Positions 16,318-26,060 of a DNA stretch of 64,000 bases are shown piece after piece. A program made the translations under genes and the position numbers. Location: the NCBI GenBank assembly GCA_963755985.1, contig CAVWLO010000001.1:717951-781950 (forward strand), written 5' to 3'. The notes below the pieces were generated by a model. It had not been told where the DNA came from and did not search any database. It saw only the letters and a program-made list of their open reading frames with translations. This stretch comes from DASXMT01 sp963755985. GTDB taxonomy: Bacteria > Actinomycetota > Acidimicrobiia > Acidimicrobiales > RAAP-2. How positions within the stretch are numbered: the stretch's first letter is position 1; each line of letters starts with the position of its first letter.

Positions 16318-17930
16318 TCAATAGTGCCGGGGGGCTTGGACGTGATGTCCAGAGCCACCCGGTTGACGCCTTCGACCTCGTTGATGATCCGCGAGGAAAG
16401 GCGCTCGAGCACGTCGTAGGGCAATCGGGCCCAGTCGGCCGTCATGGCGTCGTCACTGGTGACGGCCCGGATCACGATGGGGTAGGCGTAGGTGCGGCCG
16501 TCGCCCATGACCCCCACGGTGCGCACAGCGGGGAGCACGGCGAAACTCTGCCAGAGCTGGCGATAGAGGCCGGCGCGGCGGATCTCCTCGGTCACGATGG
16601 CATCGGCGGCCCGGAGGATGTCGGCCCGCTCGGGGGTGGCCTCGCCCACGATGCGAACGGCCAGGCCGGGACCGGGGAACGGCTGACGCCAGACGATGTC
16701 GGGGGGCAGGCCCAGCTCCTCGCCCACCGCCCGGACCTCGTCTTTGAACAACAACCGCAACGGCTCGACCAGGTCGAAGGCCAGATCGTCGGGGAGGCCA
16801 CCGACATTGTGGTGCGACTTGATCTTGGCCGCATCGGCCGAGCCCGACTCGATGACATCGGGATAGAGCGTGCCCTGGACCAGATAGCCGGCGGCCTTCC
16901 CGGCCCCGTCGGGTCGGGTCGAGCCGTCAGGTCTGGTCGCGCTCTCCCCGCTGACCAGGTCCCGGGCCACCTCTTCGAAGACGCGGATGAACAGCTCGCC
17001 GATGGTCTTGCGCTTCACCTCGGGATCGGTGACCCCGGCCAGCGCCGAGAAGAACCGGTCGGCCGCCTTCACGTGGACCAGGTCGATGTGGAACTGCCGC
17101 CGGAATGTCTCTTCGACCTGTTCGCTCTCGCCGGACCGCATGAGGCCGGTGTCGACGAACACGCAGGTCAGCTGGTCGCCGATGGCCTTGTGCACCAGGG
17201 CGGCAGCCACGGCCGAGTCCACCCCGCCCGACAGGGCGCAAAGGACGCGGGCCGAGCCGACCTGGTCCTGAACGGCGGCCACCTGGGCCTCGATGATCGA
17301 GGTGTGGGTCCACGATGGCGGGCAACCACAGACGTCGTAGAGGAACCGCTCGAGGAGGTCCCGGCCCCGCTCGGTGTGGACCACCTCGGGGTGGAACTGC
17401 ACGCCATAGATGCGACGGACGGGGTCGTGCAGCGCGGCGACCGGGGCGTCGGCGCTCTGGGCGGTGGGGACGAACCCCTCGGGGACGACGGCGATGCCGT
17501 CGGCGTGGCTCATCCACACTTCGGCGTCGGTCGGCCAGTCGACGAACAACGGGGAGCGCTCGGTCAGGGTCACCGTGGTGCGCCCGTACTCCCCCCGGCC
17601 GGTGCGGGCCACCTCGCCGCCGAGCTGCAGGGTCAGCAGCTGGGCGCCGTAGCAGATACCGAGGATCGGAACGCCCGAGTCGTAGATGGCCGGGTCGATG
17701 GCCGGCGCCGGCGTCTCGTTCACCGACTTCGGGCCGCCGGACAGGATGATGCCCTGGGGTCGGTGGGCCAGCAGCTCGCCGGCGGTGGCCGTGTGGGGCA
17801 CGATCTCGGAGTAGACGTGGGCCTCACGCACCCGCCGGGCGATCAGCTGGGCGTACTGGGCCCCGAAGTCGACCACCAGGATCGGCCCGTCCGCCGGGCC
17901 GGTGCCGGGCCCCGGGCCGGTCGTGGTCAA
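16308..17930 (-). CDS. guaA: GMP synthase (glutamine-hydrolysing) GuaA
   Basis: A 540-residue two-domain enzyme converting XMP to GMP with glutamine and ATP. The class I amidotransferase domain has the nucleophile in ILGICYGAQLLTLQLGG and the His/Glu pair in YGVQFHPEVVHTE. The synthetase domain starts with the PP-loop CALSGGVDSAVAAALV and ends in the dimerisation domain with NRVALDITSKPPGTIEWE. The start is a TTG at 17930 forming a TTGA overlap with guaB3; the first dozen residues (TTTGPGPGTGPADG) precede the conserved ILVVDFGAQYAQLIARRV. Frame and length fit the family (about 520). Confidence 0.96.
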   Translation of the reverse strand: MTTTGPGPGTGPADGPILVVDFGAQYAQLIARRVREAHVYSEIVPHTATAGELLAHRPQGIILSGGPKSVNETPAPAIDPAIYDSGVPILGICYGAQLLTLQLGGEVARTGRGEYGRTTVTLTERSPLFVDWPTDAEVWMSHADGIAVVPEGFVPTAQSADAPVAALHDPVRRIYGVQFHPEVVHTERGRDLLERFLYDVCGCPPSWTHTSIIEAQVAAVQDQVGSARVLCALSGGVDSAVAAALVHKAIGDQLTCVFVDTGLMRSGESEQVEETFRRQFHIDLVHVKAADRFFSALAGVTDPEVKRKTIGELFIRVFEEVARDLVSGESATRPDGSTRPDGAGKAAGYLVQGTLYPDVIESGSADAAKIKSHHNVGGLPDDLAFDLVEPLRLLFKDEVRAVGEELGLPPDIVWRQPFPGPGLAVRIVGEATPERADILRAADAIVTEEIRRAGLYRQLWQSFAVLPAVRTVGVMGDGRTYAYPIVIRAVTSDDAMTADWARLPYDVLERLSSRIINEVEGVNRVALDITSKPPGTIEWE

Positions 17931-19090
17931 TGGCCCATGCCCACGCCCTGCGAGCGTTGCAGGTCCTTGCCCTCGGTCTGGAGCGACGGGGCCACCATGA
18001 CCTCGGCCTTTTGGAACTCCTTCACCGACTGGTACCCGCAGGTGGCCATGGCCGTGCGCAGCGCCCCGAACAGGTTCATCCGGCCGTCGTTCTCATGGGC
18101 CGGGCCGAGCAGGATCTCTTGGAGGGTGCCCCGGGTGGTGGTCTGGACCCGCGCCCCCCGGGGGAGGGTGGGATGGAAGGTGGCCATGCCCCAGTGGAAG
18201 CCGCGAGCGGGGGCCTCGACGGCGGACGACAACGGGGAGCCCAGCATCACCGCATCGGCCCCGCAGGCGATGGCCTTGGCGATGTCGCCACCCTTGGACA
18301 TACCACCGTCGGCGATCACATGGCAGTAGACCCCGGTCTCGTCGAGGTGCCGCATCCGGGCGCCGGCCACGTCGGCGATGGCCGTGGCCTGGGGAACGCC
18401 GATACCGAGGACGCCCCTGGTGGTGCAGGCGTTGCCCGGGCCCACCCCGACCAGGACGCCCACCGCTCCGGTCCGCATGAGGTGAAGGCCGGCCTGGTAG
18501 GAGGCACAGCCGCCGACGATGATCGGGATCTCGAACTCACGGATGAATCGCTTGAGGTTGAGCGGTTCGGCCGTCTTGGAGACGTGCTCGGCCGAGACCA
18601 CCGTGCCCTGGATGACCAGGAGGTCCAACTCCGCCTCGAGCAGGGCGGCGGAGAACATCTGGGTCTTTTGCGGGGTGACCGATGCGGCGGTGGTGATACC
18701 GGCCGCCTTCATCTCCCTGATGCGCTGGGTGACCAGGTCCAGCTGCACCGGCTCGGCGTACATCTGCTGCATGCGGGCGGTGGCCTTGTCAGCCGAGAGC
18801 TCGCGGATCTCGTCGAAGAGGTTGGTGGGGTCCTCGTAGCGCGTCCAGAGACCCTCGAGGTTCAAGACCCCCAGCCCGCCCAGGCGCCCGACCTCGATGG
18901 CCGTCGTCGGGCTGACGACGCCGTCCATGGCCGAGGCCATGAGGGGCAGCTCGAACTGGTAGGCATCGATTTCCCAGCTGATGTCCACGTCCTCGGGATC
19001 TCGCGTCCGGCGGCTGGGGACGATGGCGATGTCGTCGAATCCGTACGCCCTCCGTCCCGATTTGAAGATGCCGATCTCGATTTCAGCCAC
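17927..19090 (-). CDS. guaB3: GuaB3 family IMP dehydrogenase/GMP reductase-related protein
   Basis: A 387-residue TIM-barrel protein of the IMPDH/GMPR superfamily, in the GuaB3 clade found in actinobacteria and cyanobacteria. It lacks the CBS (Bateman) insertion of canonical GuaB. Visible are GFDDIAIVPSRRTRDPEDVD, the phosphate/active-site loop VGVGPGNACTTRGVLGIGVP with the catalytic Cys, CHVIADGGMSKGGDIAKAIA and GADAVMLGSPLSSA. The GTG start has GGAGG ten bases upstream. It overlaps guaA by TTGA, so it belongs to guanine nucleotide metabolism; whether it acts as IMPDH or GMP reductase is not settled by sequence. Confidence 0.9.
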   Translation of the reverse strand: MAEIEIGIFKSGRRAYGFDDIAIVPSRRTRDPEDVDISWEIDAYQFELPLMASAMDGVVSPTTAIEVGRLGGLGVLNLEGLWTRYEDPTNLFDEIRELSADKATARMQQMYAEPVQLDLVTQRIREMKAAGITTAASVTPQKTQMFSAALLEAELDLLVIQGTVVSAEHVSKTAEPLNLKRFIREFEIPIIVGGCASYQAGLHLMRTGAVGVLVGVGPGNACTTRGVLGIGVPQATAIADVAGARMRHLDETGVYCHVIADGGMSKGGDIAKAIACGADAVMLGSPLSSAVEAPARGFHWGMATFHPTLPRGARVQTTTRGTLQEILLGPAHENDGRMNLFGALRTAMATCGYQSVKEFQKAEVMVAPSLQTEGKDLQRSQGVGMGH

Positions 19091-19295
19091 GGTGTCGTCC
19101 TCCGGCCCTTGTCGCGCTCATCCGAAAACCGTGCAGCACGCCCCCGACATCACCGCGCCCATCGGCATGGCTACACGATACCGCCTGGAGGCCCTCGCCC
19201 CAGCGACACGGTCGACGTCGGGAGCGGCCCTTTCCCCCATGGCGGCGTGGGCCGATTCCCCCGATCCGGCATGGGCCGACCGAGGCTGGGCCGGG

Positions 19296-20057
19296 TCAGT
19301 TCCCGAGTGGCTCGCCGGTGCCGAGGGCCAGGCTCAAGAGGTCGACCAGGATCCGAGCCGTGGCTCCCCAGATGATCTCGCCGCCGGCCTCGAAGAACCA
19401 GACGGGGAACTCGGGGTCCGGGCGCCCATCGAACTGCGGGCCCCCGGGCACCGACCACCACTCCTCGTGGAACACGCCGTCGACCAGGAGGTCGGCCAGG
19501 GCCAGGTCGAAGATCCTGGCCACCTCGCCCGGGTTGGCGGCCAGGGTCGGCCGGCCCTCGAGCGTGCCCACCACCGGGGTGACGAGGGTGTTGGACGACG
19601 ACGTCGCCAGCTGATCGAGCGTGCCGACGACCGAGACGGCGGTCGGGTCGAGCCCGACCTCCTCCCACGCCTCCCGGAGGGCCCCGGCGACGACCTCCTC
19701 GCCGGCATCGAGCCGGCCGCCGGGAAAGGCCACCTCGTCGCGATGAGAGCGCAGGTCACTCGATCGCACGGTCAGGATGACCCGGGTTTCGCCGGCCTGC
19801 TCGTAGAGGGGAACGAGCACGGCGGCGGTGGGTCCCGTCGCCTTCCCCTCGAACGCGGCCGTCTGCCGTCGCCGGTCGGGAGAGCCGGCAACCCAGCCGC
19901 CCCCCGCGGCCACAGCGGCCCGCACCTGTTCGAGGCCGATCGATGCGCGGCGGGTCTCGTCCAGCTCCGCCCATCGCGCTGGTCGCCCGGCCCGGCTCCC
20001 GGCCGGGCGGGGAATGACCTGTCTGGGTGTGCTCGGATCAACAGTCGGGGGTGGCAT
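19296..20057 (-). CDS. NUDIX hydrolase, CoA pyrophosphatase (NudL) type
   Basis: A 253-residue protein with a full NUDIX box: the GX5EX7REUXEEXGU pattern appears as GRLDAGEEVVAGALREAWEE followed by VGLDP. The preceding AAVLVPLYE...RVILTVRSSDLRSHRDEVAFPGG is typical of the CoA diphosphohydrolase group, where a UPF0035 signature lies just before the box. It would hydrolyse CoA or acyl-CoA to 3',5'-ADP and phosphopantetheine. The first about 55 residues are Pro/Arg-rich and family-poor, so a later start is possible. It is divergent from the serine hydrolase gene across about 250 bases. Confidence 0.85.
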   Translation of the reverse strand: MPPPTVDPSTPRQVIPRPAGSRAGRPARWAELDETRRASIGLEQVRAAVAAGGGWVAGSPDRRRQTAAFEGKATGPTAAVLVPLYEQAGETRVILTVRSSDLRSHRDEVAFPGGRLDAGEEVVAGALREAWEEVGLDPTAVSVVGTLDQLATSSSNTLVTPVVGTLEGRPTLAANPGEVARIFDLALADLLVDGVFHEEWWSVPGGPQFDGRPDPEFPVWFFEAGGEIIWGATARILVDLLSLALGTGEPLGN

Positions 20058-20287
20058 GGGTGGCTCCAGGCTATGTCGAACCGCGGCCGGGCCGAGCCGG
20101 ACACCCCGGTTGAGAACGGCCGTTCCCGCAGGTAGAGAGCAAACCGACTACCCAACCTGGGGTCCCCCGTCGTGAGGAGCCCAATCACCACCGGCAAATT
20201 CGCATCATGCCGATCTGGGGCCGGCAGGGTTGAGCACGAATACGTGGCCGCCCCGGCGGGTGGCTCGGGGCAATGTCAGACTGCTCG

Positions 20288-20320
20288 ACGATGAGCACGG
20301 CAAGACGATGAGCACGGCAA
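20288..20320. repeat. Tandem duplication across the serine hydrolase start codon
   Basis: A 17-base unit, ACGATGAGCACGGCAA plus one base, occurs twice back to back (20288-20304 and 20305-20320). The second copy contains the annotated ATG at 20308 and its first codons; the first copy carries the same ATG context in another frame. This parallels the start-codon repeats at alr. Confidence 0.9.
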
Positions 20321-21441
20321 TAGGCGGTCGCTGCGACGGGCGCTTCGAGGCGGTCCGAGCGGCATTCGCGGCCAACTTCGCCGAGCAGGGCGAGGTGGGC
20401 GCGGCGGTCAGCGTGATCGTCGACGGCCAGCTGGTCGTCGATCTGGTCGGGGGGTGGGCCGACCCGGCCAGCCGGCGCCCCTGGGAGCCGACCACCCTGG
20501 TGGACTTCTACTCGGTGGGCAAGGCCGTGATCGGACTGCTGGCCCTGCAGCTCGTCGATGCCGGCCACATCGGCCTCGACAGCCGGATGGCATCGGTGTG
20601 GCCCGAGTTCGGCCAGGGGGGCAAGGAGCCGGCCACGGTGCGCCACGCCCTGTCGCACCAGGCCGGGGTGCCGGCCATCCGGGAGCCCCTCACCAACGAG
20701 GACCTGTGGGATTGGGACCGGATGACAGGCGCCGTGGCCGGGACCGAGGCCTGGTGGGAGCCGGGGACCCGCCACGCCTACCACACCAACACCTACGGCC
20801 ACCTGGTGGGCGAGCTCATCCGACGAACGACGGGCGAGATGCCCGGGACGAGGTTGCACACCGTGGCCGACTCACTGGGCGCCGACCTCTGGTTCGGCGT
20901 CCCCCAGTCCGAACAGGAGCGATGCGCCACGGTGATCTGGGCCTCGCCGCTCGATCCGGCGGGGATCCAGATGGACAGGCTCGTCGGCGATCCCCTCATG
21001 GTGGCCCTCGGGTACTTCAATCCTCCCGGGTACTCCTCGGTCGGCGTGATCAACACCGTCCCCTGGCGATCGGCGCAGGTTCCCTCGACCAACGGGCACG
21101 GCACCGCGACCGGTGTGGCCCGCTTCTACGCCGCCCTGCTCGAGCCCAACCGTCTGCTCTCGCCCAGCCTGCTGGCCGAGGCTACCAGTGCGCAGTCCGA
21201 GGGCTATTGCCCGGTACTGGGTGAGGAGACCACCTTCGGGCTGGGCTTCAAGCCCAGCGTCGCTCGCCGACCGTTCGGGCCGAACCCGGGGAGCTTCGGG
21301 CACTTCGGCACCGGAGGTGCGGTCGGTTTCGCCGACCCGGAGGCCAATGTGGCCTTCGGCTACGTCATGAACCACGTGATCCCGAGGTGGCAGAGCACCC
21401 GCAATCGGGCGTTGATCGACGCCGTCTACCGGTCTCTGTGA
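20308..21441 (+). CDS. Serine hydrolase, class C beta-lactamase/esterase family
   Basis: A 377-residue cytosolic-looking penicillin-binding-fold hydrolase (EstB-like). The nucleophile motif SxxK is YSVGKAV, the Tyr motif lies in HAYHTNTYGHLVGELI, and the third motif is SFGHFGTGGAVGF (HxG). Such proteins are carboxylesterases or peptidases with varied substrates, so I give no name. There is no signal peptide. An in-frame start 26 codons earlier (20230) is possible, but that extension lacks family similarity; the ATG at 20308 lies in a duplicated 17-base unit. The 250-base upstream gap shared with the divergent NUDIX gene shows no clear promoter. Confidence 0.85.
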   Translation: MSTAIGGRCDGRFEAVRAAFAANFAEQGEVGAAVSVIVDGQLVVDLVGGWADPASRRPWEPTTLVDFYSVGKAVIGLLALQLVDAGHIGLDSRMASVWPEFGQGGKEPATVRHALSHQAGVPAIREPLTNEDLWDWDRMTGAVAGTEAWWEPGTRHAYHTNTYGHLVGELIRRTTGEMPGTRLHTVADSLGADLWFGVPQSEQERCATVIWASPLDPAGIQMDRLVGDPLMVALGYFNPPGYSSVGVINTVPWRSAQVPSTNGHGTATGVARFYAALLEPNRLLSPSLLAEATSAQSEGYCPVLGEETTFGLGFKPSVARRPFGPNPGSFGHFGTGGAVGFADPEANVAFGYVMNHVIPRWQSTRNRALIDAVYRSL

Positions 21442-21489
21442 GTCGCGGCCGGCAACGCACGTCGTGAGTCGGGGCCCGGAATGCACGTC
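21438..21489. repeat. 26-base imperfect tandem duplication at the 3' end of the serine hydrolase gene
   Basis: Two adjacent 26-base units begin GTGAGTCG and end GCACGTC (21438-21463 and 21464-21489). The first contains the TGA stop codon of the upstream gene, so the duplication has copied the gene's terminal bases into the intergenic region. Confidence 0.85.
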
Positions 21490-21502
21490 GGCCGGGCCCC
21501 GA
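21469..21502. terminator. Hairpin between convergent serine hydrolase and groEL genes
   Basis: TCGGGGCCCG (21469-21478) pairs perfectly with CGGGCCCCGA (21493-21502) around a 14-base loop. It lies between two convergent genes and could stop transcription from either side. There is no U-tract, as is common for high-GC actinobacterial terminators. Confidence 0.55.
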
Positions 21503-21529
21503 AGGACCCGGCCGAGCGCAACCCTTCCT

Positions 21530-21545
21530 GGCCGCCTGAGCGGCC
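21530..21545 (-). terminator. Small hairpin just downstream of groEL
   Basis: GGCCGC (21530-21535), loop CTGA, GCGGCC (21540-21545), eight bases beyond the groEL stop on the minus strand. The stem is short but fully GC; it may act with the larger hairpin at 21469-21502. Confidence 0.4.
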
Positions 21546-21552
21546 GGGGGTC

Positions 21553-23204
<1,652 letters not shown>

Positions 23205-23205
<1 letters not shown>

Positions 23206-23498
23206 TACTTACCTACCTTTGCCAGGACGTCACGACTCGACAGGATCAACAGATCCTCGCCGTCGGACGTGATCTCGGTGCCTCCGTACTTGGAGTAGAC
23301 GACCGTGTCGCCAACGGCGATGTCCAAGGGGACGAGCTCGCCCGAGCTCTCGGCCCGGCGGCCCGGTCCCACGGCCAGGACTTCTCCCTGCTGGGGCTTC
23401 TCTTTGGCGGTATCGGGGATGACCAGGCCGGACGCCGTGGTCTCCTCCGACTCGCCGGGGCGGACGACGATGCGGTCGTCAAGTGGATGCAGACTCAT
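23205..23498 (-). CDS. groES: Co-chaperonin GroES
   Basis: A 97-residue lid protein for GroEL. It shows the family stretches LHPLDDRIVVRPGESEE, the mobile loop TTASGLVIPDTAKEKPQQG, VLAVGPG, and the closing YSKYGGTEITSDGEDLLILS. An AGGAGG ribosome-binding site lies ten bases upstream of the ATG. It is the first gene of the heat-shock operon, and the CIRCE operator is in its leader. Confidence 0.98.
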
Positions 23499-23523
23499 GT
23501 GATCGGGCCTCCTGTGGCACGCT

Positions 23524-23550
23524 TTAGCACTCGAACGTTGCGAGTGCTAA
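23524..23550. promoter_or_regulatory. CIRCE operator (HrcA binding site) upstream of groES
   Basis: A perfect match to the CIRCE consensus: TTAGCACTC (23524-23532), nine-base spacer GAACGTTGC, GAGTGCTAA (23542-23550). CIRCE is bound by the repressor HrcA, which is released on heat shock. It sits 26 bases upstream of the groES ATG and directly abuts the proposed -10 hexamer, so repression by promoter occlusion is expected. Confidence 0.97.
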
Positions 23551-23578
23551 CGATAGCGACCTCCGGGGCCTGAGGCAA
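23550..23578 (-). promoter_or_regulatory. Candidate vegetative promoter of groES-groEL
   Basis: On the minus strand TTGCCT (23578-23573) and TATCGT (23555-23550) are separated by exactly 17 bases, matching -35 and -10 spacing. The -10 abuts the CIRCE operator. The match is partial and the call relies on the operator's position. Confidence 0.5.
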
Positions 23579-23620
23579 CCGCGGCCCCATCATCCCTGGT
23601 CAGAGGGGCCAGTGGTCCAA

Positions 23621-24634
23621 TCAGGCCGGGAGGACGAGGCGCAGATTGGGATCGGCGCCGAGTGTCAACGGGCTGGGATCGGCGTGATTGAGGCGCCACC
23701 AGCCGGCGGCGGCCACCATGGCGGCATTATCGGTGCACAACGCCCGGCTGGGCAGGAACGCCCCGATCCCGTCCTCGGCGCAGGCCGCCTGGACCCGCCG
23801 CCGAAGGAGCGAGTTGGCCGCCACACCGCCGGCCAGGCACAGGGCCCTCGCCCCTACGTCGGCCGCGGCCCTGCGCCCCTTGGCCACCAGGACGTCCACC
23901 ACCGCAGCCTGGAACGAGGCGGCCACGTCCTCGGTGGCCGCCTCGGGGTGCTTGCGGACCGTGTTGACCACCGAGGTCTTCAGGCCGCTGAAGGAGAAGT
24001 CGTAGCCCTCCCCCAGGAACGCCCGGGGAAAGGCAAACGCCTCCGGATCACCGTCCCCGGCCACCCGGTCGATGACCGGGCCCCCGGGATACCCGAGCCC
24101 GAGGAAGCGGGCGACCTTGTCGAAGGCCTCCCCGGCGGCATCGTCGATGGTCCCTCCCAACGAGCGGTAGTGCCCCGGGGCGGTCACCTCGACCAGCAGC
24201 GTGTGGCCGCCCGAGACGAGGAGGACGACCAGGGGCCAACCCAGGTCGGGCTGCTCCAGGAGCGAGGCGAACAGGTGGGCTTCGAGATGGTTCACCCCCA
24301 CGAAGGGCACATCCCAGGCCAGGGCCAGGGCCTTGGCCTCGGCCAGGCCCACCAACAGCGAACCGATGAGGCCGGGGCCATAGGTGACGGCGATGGCGTC
24401 GACCCCCGCGCCCGACAGGCCCGATCCCGCCGCGGTCAGGGCGTCGGCCAGGACCGGGGTCAGGAGCTCGACGTGGGCCCGGCCGGCCAGCTCGGGCACC
24501 ACGCCTCCGTAGCGGGCGTGCAGGTCGATCTGGCTGGCCACCACCGACGAGGCGATAGCCGTGCCCTGGTCCACCACCGACGCGGCCGTCTCGTCACAGG
24601 ACGTCTCGATCCCCAGCACCCGGTCGATGGTCAA
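23621..24634 (-). CDS. tsaD: tRNA N6-adenosine threonylcarbamoyltransferase TsaD
   Basis: A 337-residue ASKHA-fold enzyme that transfers the threonylcarbamoyl group to A37 of ANN-decoding tRNAs, acting with TsaB and TsaE. Motifs: VLGIETSCDETAASVV at the start, TYGPGLIGSLLVGLAEAKAL, the metal-binding HxxxH in VGVNHLEAHLFA, LLVSGGHTLLVEV and CLAGGVAANSLLR. The start is a TTG overlapping the rimI stop codon (TTGA). It is the last gene of the tsaE-tsaB-rimI-tsaD cluster. Confidence 0.96.
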   Translation of the reverse strand: MTIDRVLGIETSCDETAASVVDQGTAIASSVVASQIDLHARYGGVVPELAGRAHVELLTPVLADALTAAGSGLSGAGVDAIAVTYGPGLIGSLLVGLAEAKALALAWDVPFVGVNHLEAHLFASLLEQPDLGWPLVVLLVSGGHTLLVEVTAPGHYRSLGGTIDDAAGEAFDKVARFLGLGYPGGPVIDRVAGDGDPEAFAFPRAFLGEGYDFSFSGLKTSVVNTVRKHPEAATEDVAASFQAAVVDVLVAKGRRAAADVGARALCLAGGVAANSLLRRRVQAACAEDGIGAFLPSRALCTDNAAMVAAAGWWRLNHADPSPLTLGADPNLRLVLPA

Positions 24635-25173
24635 CGGGAGACCCGCAAGTCAGGGGGCAGCTCGGCCTCGATCGAGGCGAGCCGGGCCTGGTAGGTGTCG
24701 GAGTCGATCGAGCGGGCCCACATCACCAGGGCATCTTCCCCTGTTTCGGCGTAGTAGTTCGGGCGGAGGCCGACCGGGGCCATGCCGAAGCGCCGGTAGA
24801 GAGCGAGGGCGGGCTCGTTGCCCACCCGGACCTCGAGCGTGAGGTGCCGGGATCCCCGCTCGATGGCCGAGCGGGCCAGGTCCAACAACAGGACCGTGGC
24901 GATCCCGCGGCCCTGCCAGGCCGGATCCACGGCGATGTTGTTCACGTGGGCATCCTCCTCGATGAGCATCAACCCGGCGAACCCGACCAGGTCCCGCTCG
25001 ATCCACGCCGTCCGGTAGATGCGCGACTTCCGCTGGGCCAACTCGTCGGCGAACAGGCGGTGGGACCAGGGGCGCGGGTAGACGGCCTGCTCGATGGCCA
25101 GGACATGCTTGATGTCGCGGCTGCGCATGGGGGCCAACCGGAGGTCGTAGCGGGGTGCCGGGGCCACGTTCAC
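24631..25173 (-). CDS. rimI: Ribosomal-protein-alanine N-acetyltransferase RimI
   Basis: A 180-residue GNAT acetyltransferase. RimI acetylates the N-terminus of ribosomal protein S18 and possibly other proteins. The GNAT core shows IKHVLAIEQAVYPRPWS, INNIAV-like VNNIAVDPAWQGRGIATVLL (acetyl-CoA loop QGRGIA), LEVRVGNEPALALYRRFGM and YYAETGEDALVMW. The GTG start at 25173 overlaps the tsaB stop as GTGA; an internal ATG at residue 16 is an alternative. rimI between tsaB and tsaD is a common actinobacterial arrangement. Confidence 0.92.
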   Translation of the reverse strand: MNVAPAPRYDLRLAPMRSRDIKHVLAIEQAVYPRPWSHRLFADELAQRKSRIYRTAWIERDLVGFAGLMLIEEDAHVNNIAVDPAWQGRGIATVLLLDLARSAIERGSRHLTLEVRVGNEPALALYRRFGMAPVGLRPNYYAETGEDALVMWARSIDSDTYQARLASIEAELPPDLRVSR

Positions 25174-26060
25174 GAGGGCCGTCCCCGGGTTGCTGCCGGC
25201 CTGGAGGCGGGGCTCCCGTCCGCGGGAATACGGCTCCTGCCAGAGGCGGCCGGGCTCCCGGCCGCCACGACGGGGGCCCGCTGCTCCCAGTTGATGGCTG
25301 CATCGGCCTCCCGCAGGTAGTGAGGGAGGACGGCCGTCGGGTCTGCCGGGATGGCACCACGCCGGAGCCGGAGGGCGGCCAGCCGAGCCAGCGTCTCCGG
25401 CGGGGGAGCCAGCAGCGGGGCGCCGGAGAGTGGCTCCACTCCGCTCACCTGATCGAACGCGTCCCGGTAGCGGGCGGCGCCGTCCCCCACCAGTACCAGC
25501 GGACCGTCACCGGTCTCGCCGGTGTCAGCGTCGCGGTCAGCGCCGGTCCCGGCTTCGGCGCCCATCTCCGCCAGGCTCTCGACCAGGGCCTGGGGCGCGA
25601 AGCGAGCCGGTGGGGACACCTCGTGTCGGGCCGGGTCCCACTCCGAGCGTGGGCCGCCGTCGAACCGGTAGCGGGCGGCGAACACCTCGCTCCGCCGGGC
25701 GTCGACCACTGCGACCACCCGGCAGGGCGAATCGGACGACCGTCGCTCGACGGCCGCACGGGCCAGGATGTCGAGGCTGCCGACGGCTACCACCCCGATG
25801 CCCAGGCCTTGGCCCAGGGCCTTGGCCGTGGCCACGCCCACCCGGAGCCCGGTGAACAGACCGGGCCCGACATCGACGGCGATCACGTCCACGGCGGCCA
25901 GGGCCACGCCGGCCTGCTCGCACACGTCGTGCACCGCCGGGGCCAGGGCCTCTGCGTGACGTCGGCCACCCGTCTCGGTCACGGCCGGCTGAGGGGGGAC
26001 GTCACCGAGCAGGGCCGCACCGACCAGGTCGGTCGCCGACTCCAGGGCCAGGACGATCAC
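25170..26060 (-). CDS. tsaB: tRNA threonylcarbamoyladenosine biosynthesis protein TsaB
   Basis: A 296-residue ASKHA-fold partner of TsaD in t6A synthesis, lacking catalytic activity of its own. It opens IVLALESATDLVGAALL and carries GRRHAEALAPAVHDVCEQAG and the family hallmark VDVGPGLFTGLRVGVATAKAL. The C-terminal 60 residues are Ala/Pro/Arg-rich, longer than the usual 220-240-residue protein. I chose the GTG at 26060 because it forms a GTGA overlap with tsaE and begins the conserved strand; the longer frame adds 15 residues lying within tsaE. Confidence 0.92.
   Translation of the reverse strand: MIVLALESATDLVGAALLGDVPPQPAVTETGGRRHAEALAPAVHDVCEQAGVALAAVDVIAVDVGPGLFTGLRVGVATAKALGQGLGIGVVAVGSLDILARAAVERRSSDSPCRVVAVVDARRSEVFAARYRFDGGPRSEWDPARHEVSPPARFAPQALVESLAEMGAEAGTGADRDADTGETGDGPLVLVGDGAARYRDAFDQVSGVEPLSGAPLLAPPPETLARLAALRLRRGAIPADPTAVLPHYLREADAAINWEQRAPVVAAGSPAASGRSRIPADGSPASRPAATRGRPS

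Noticed and set aside
13834..16419. An 861-codon plus-strand frame
   Set aside because: Antisense shadow of the UvrD/PcrA gene, which has all helicase motifs in order.
17927..19090. Canonical IMP dehydrogenase guaB
   Set aside because: Length and lack of the CBS insertion match the GuaB3 clade instead.
20058..20307. A tRNA in the NUDIX-serine hydrolase gap
   Set aside because: No cloverleaf with a T-loop or acceptor stem could be built; none was found elsewhere in the window either.
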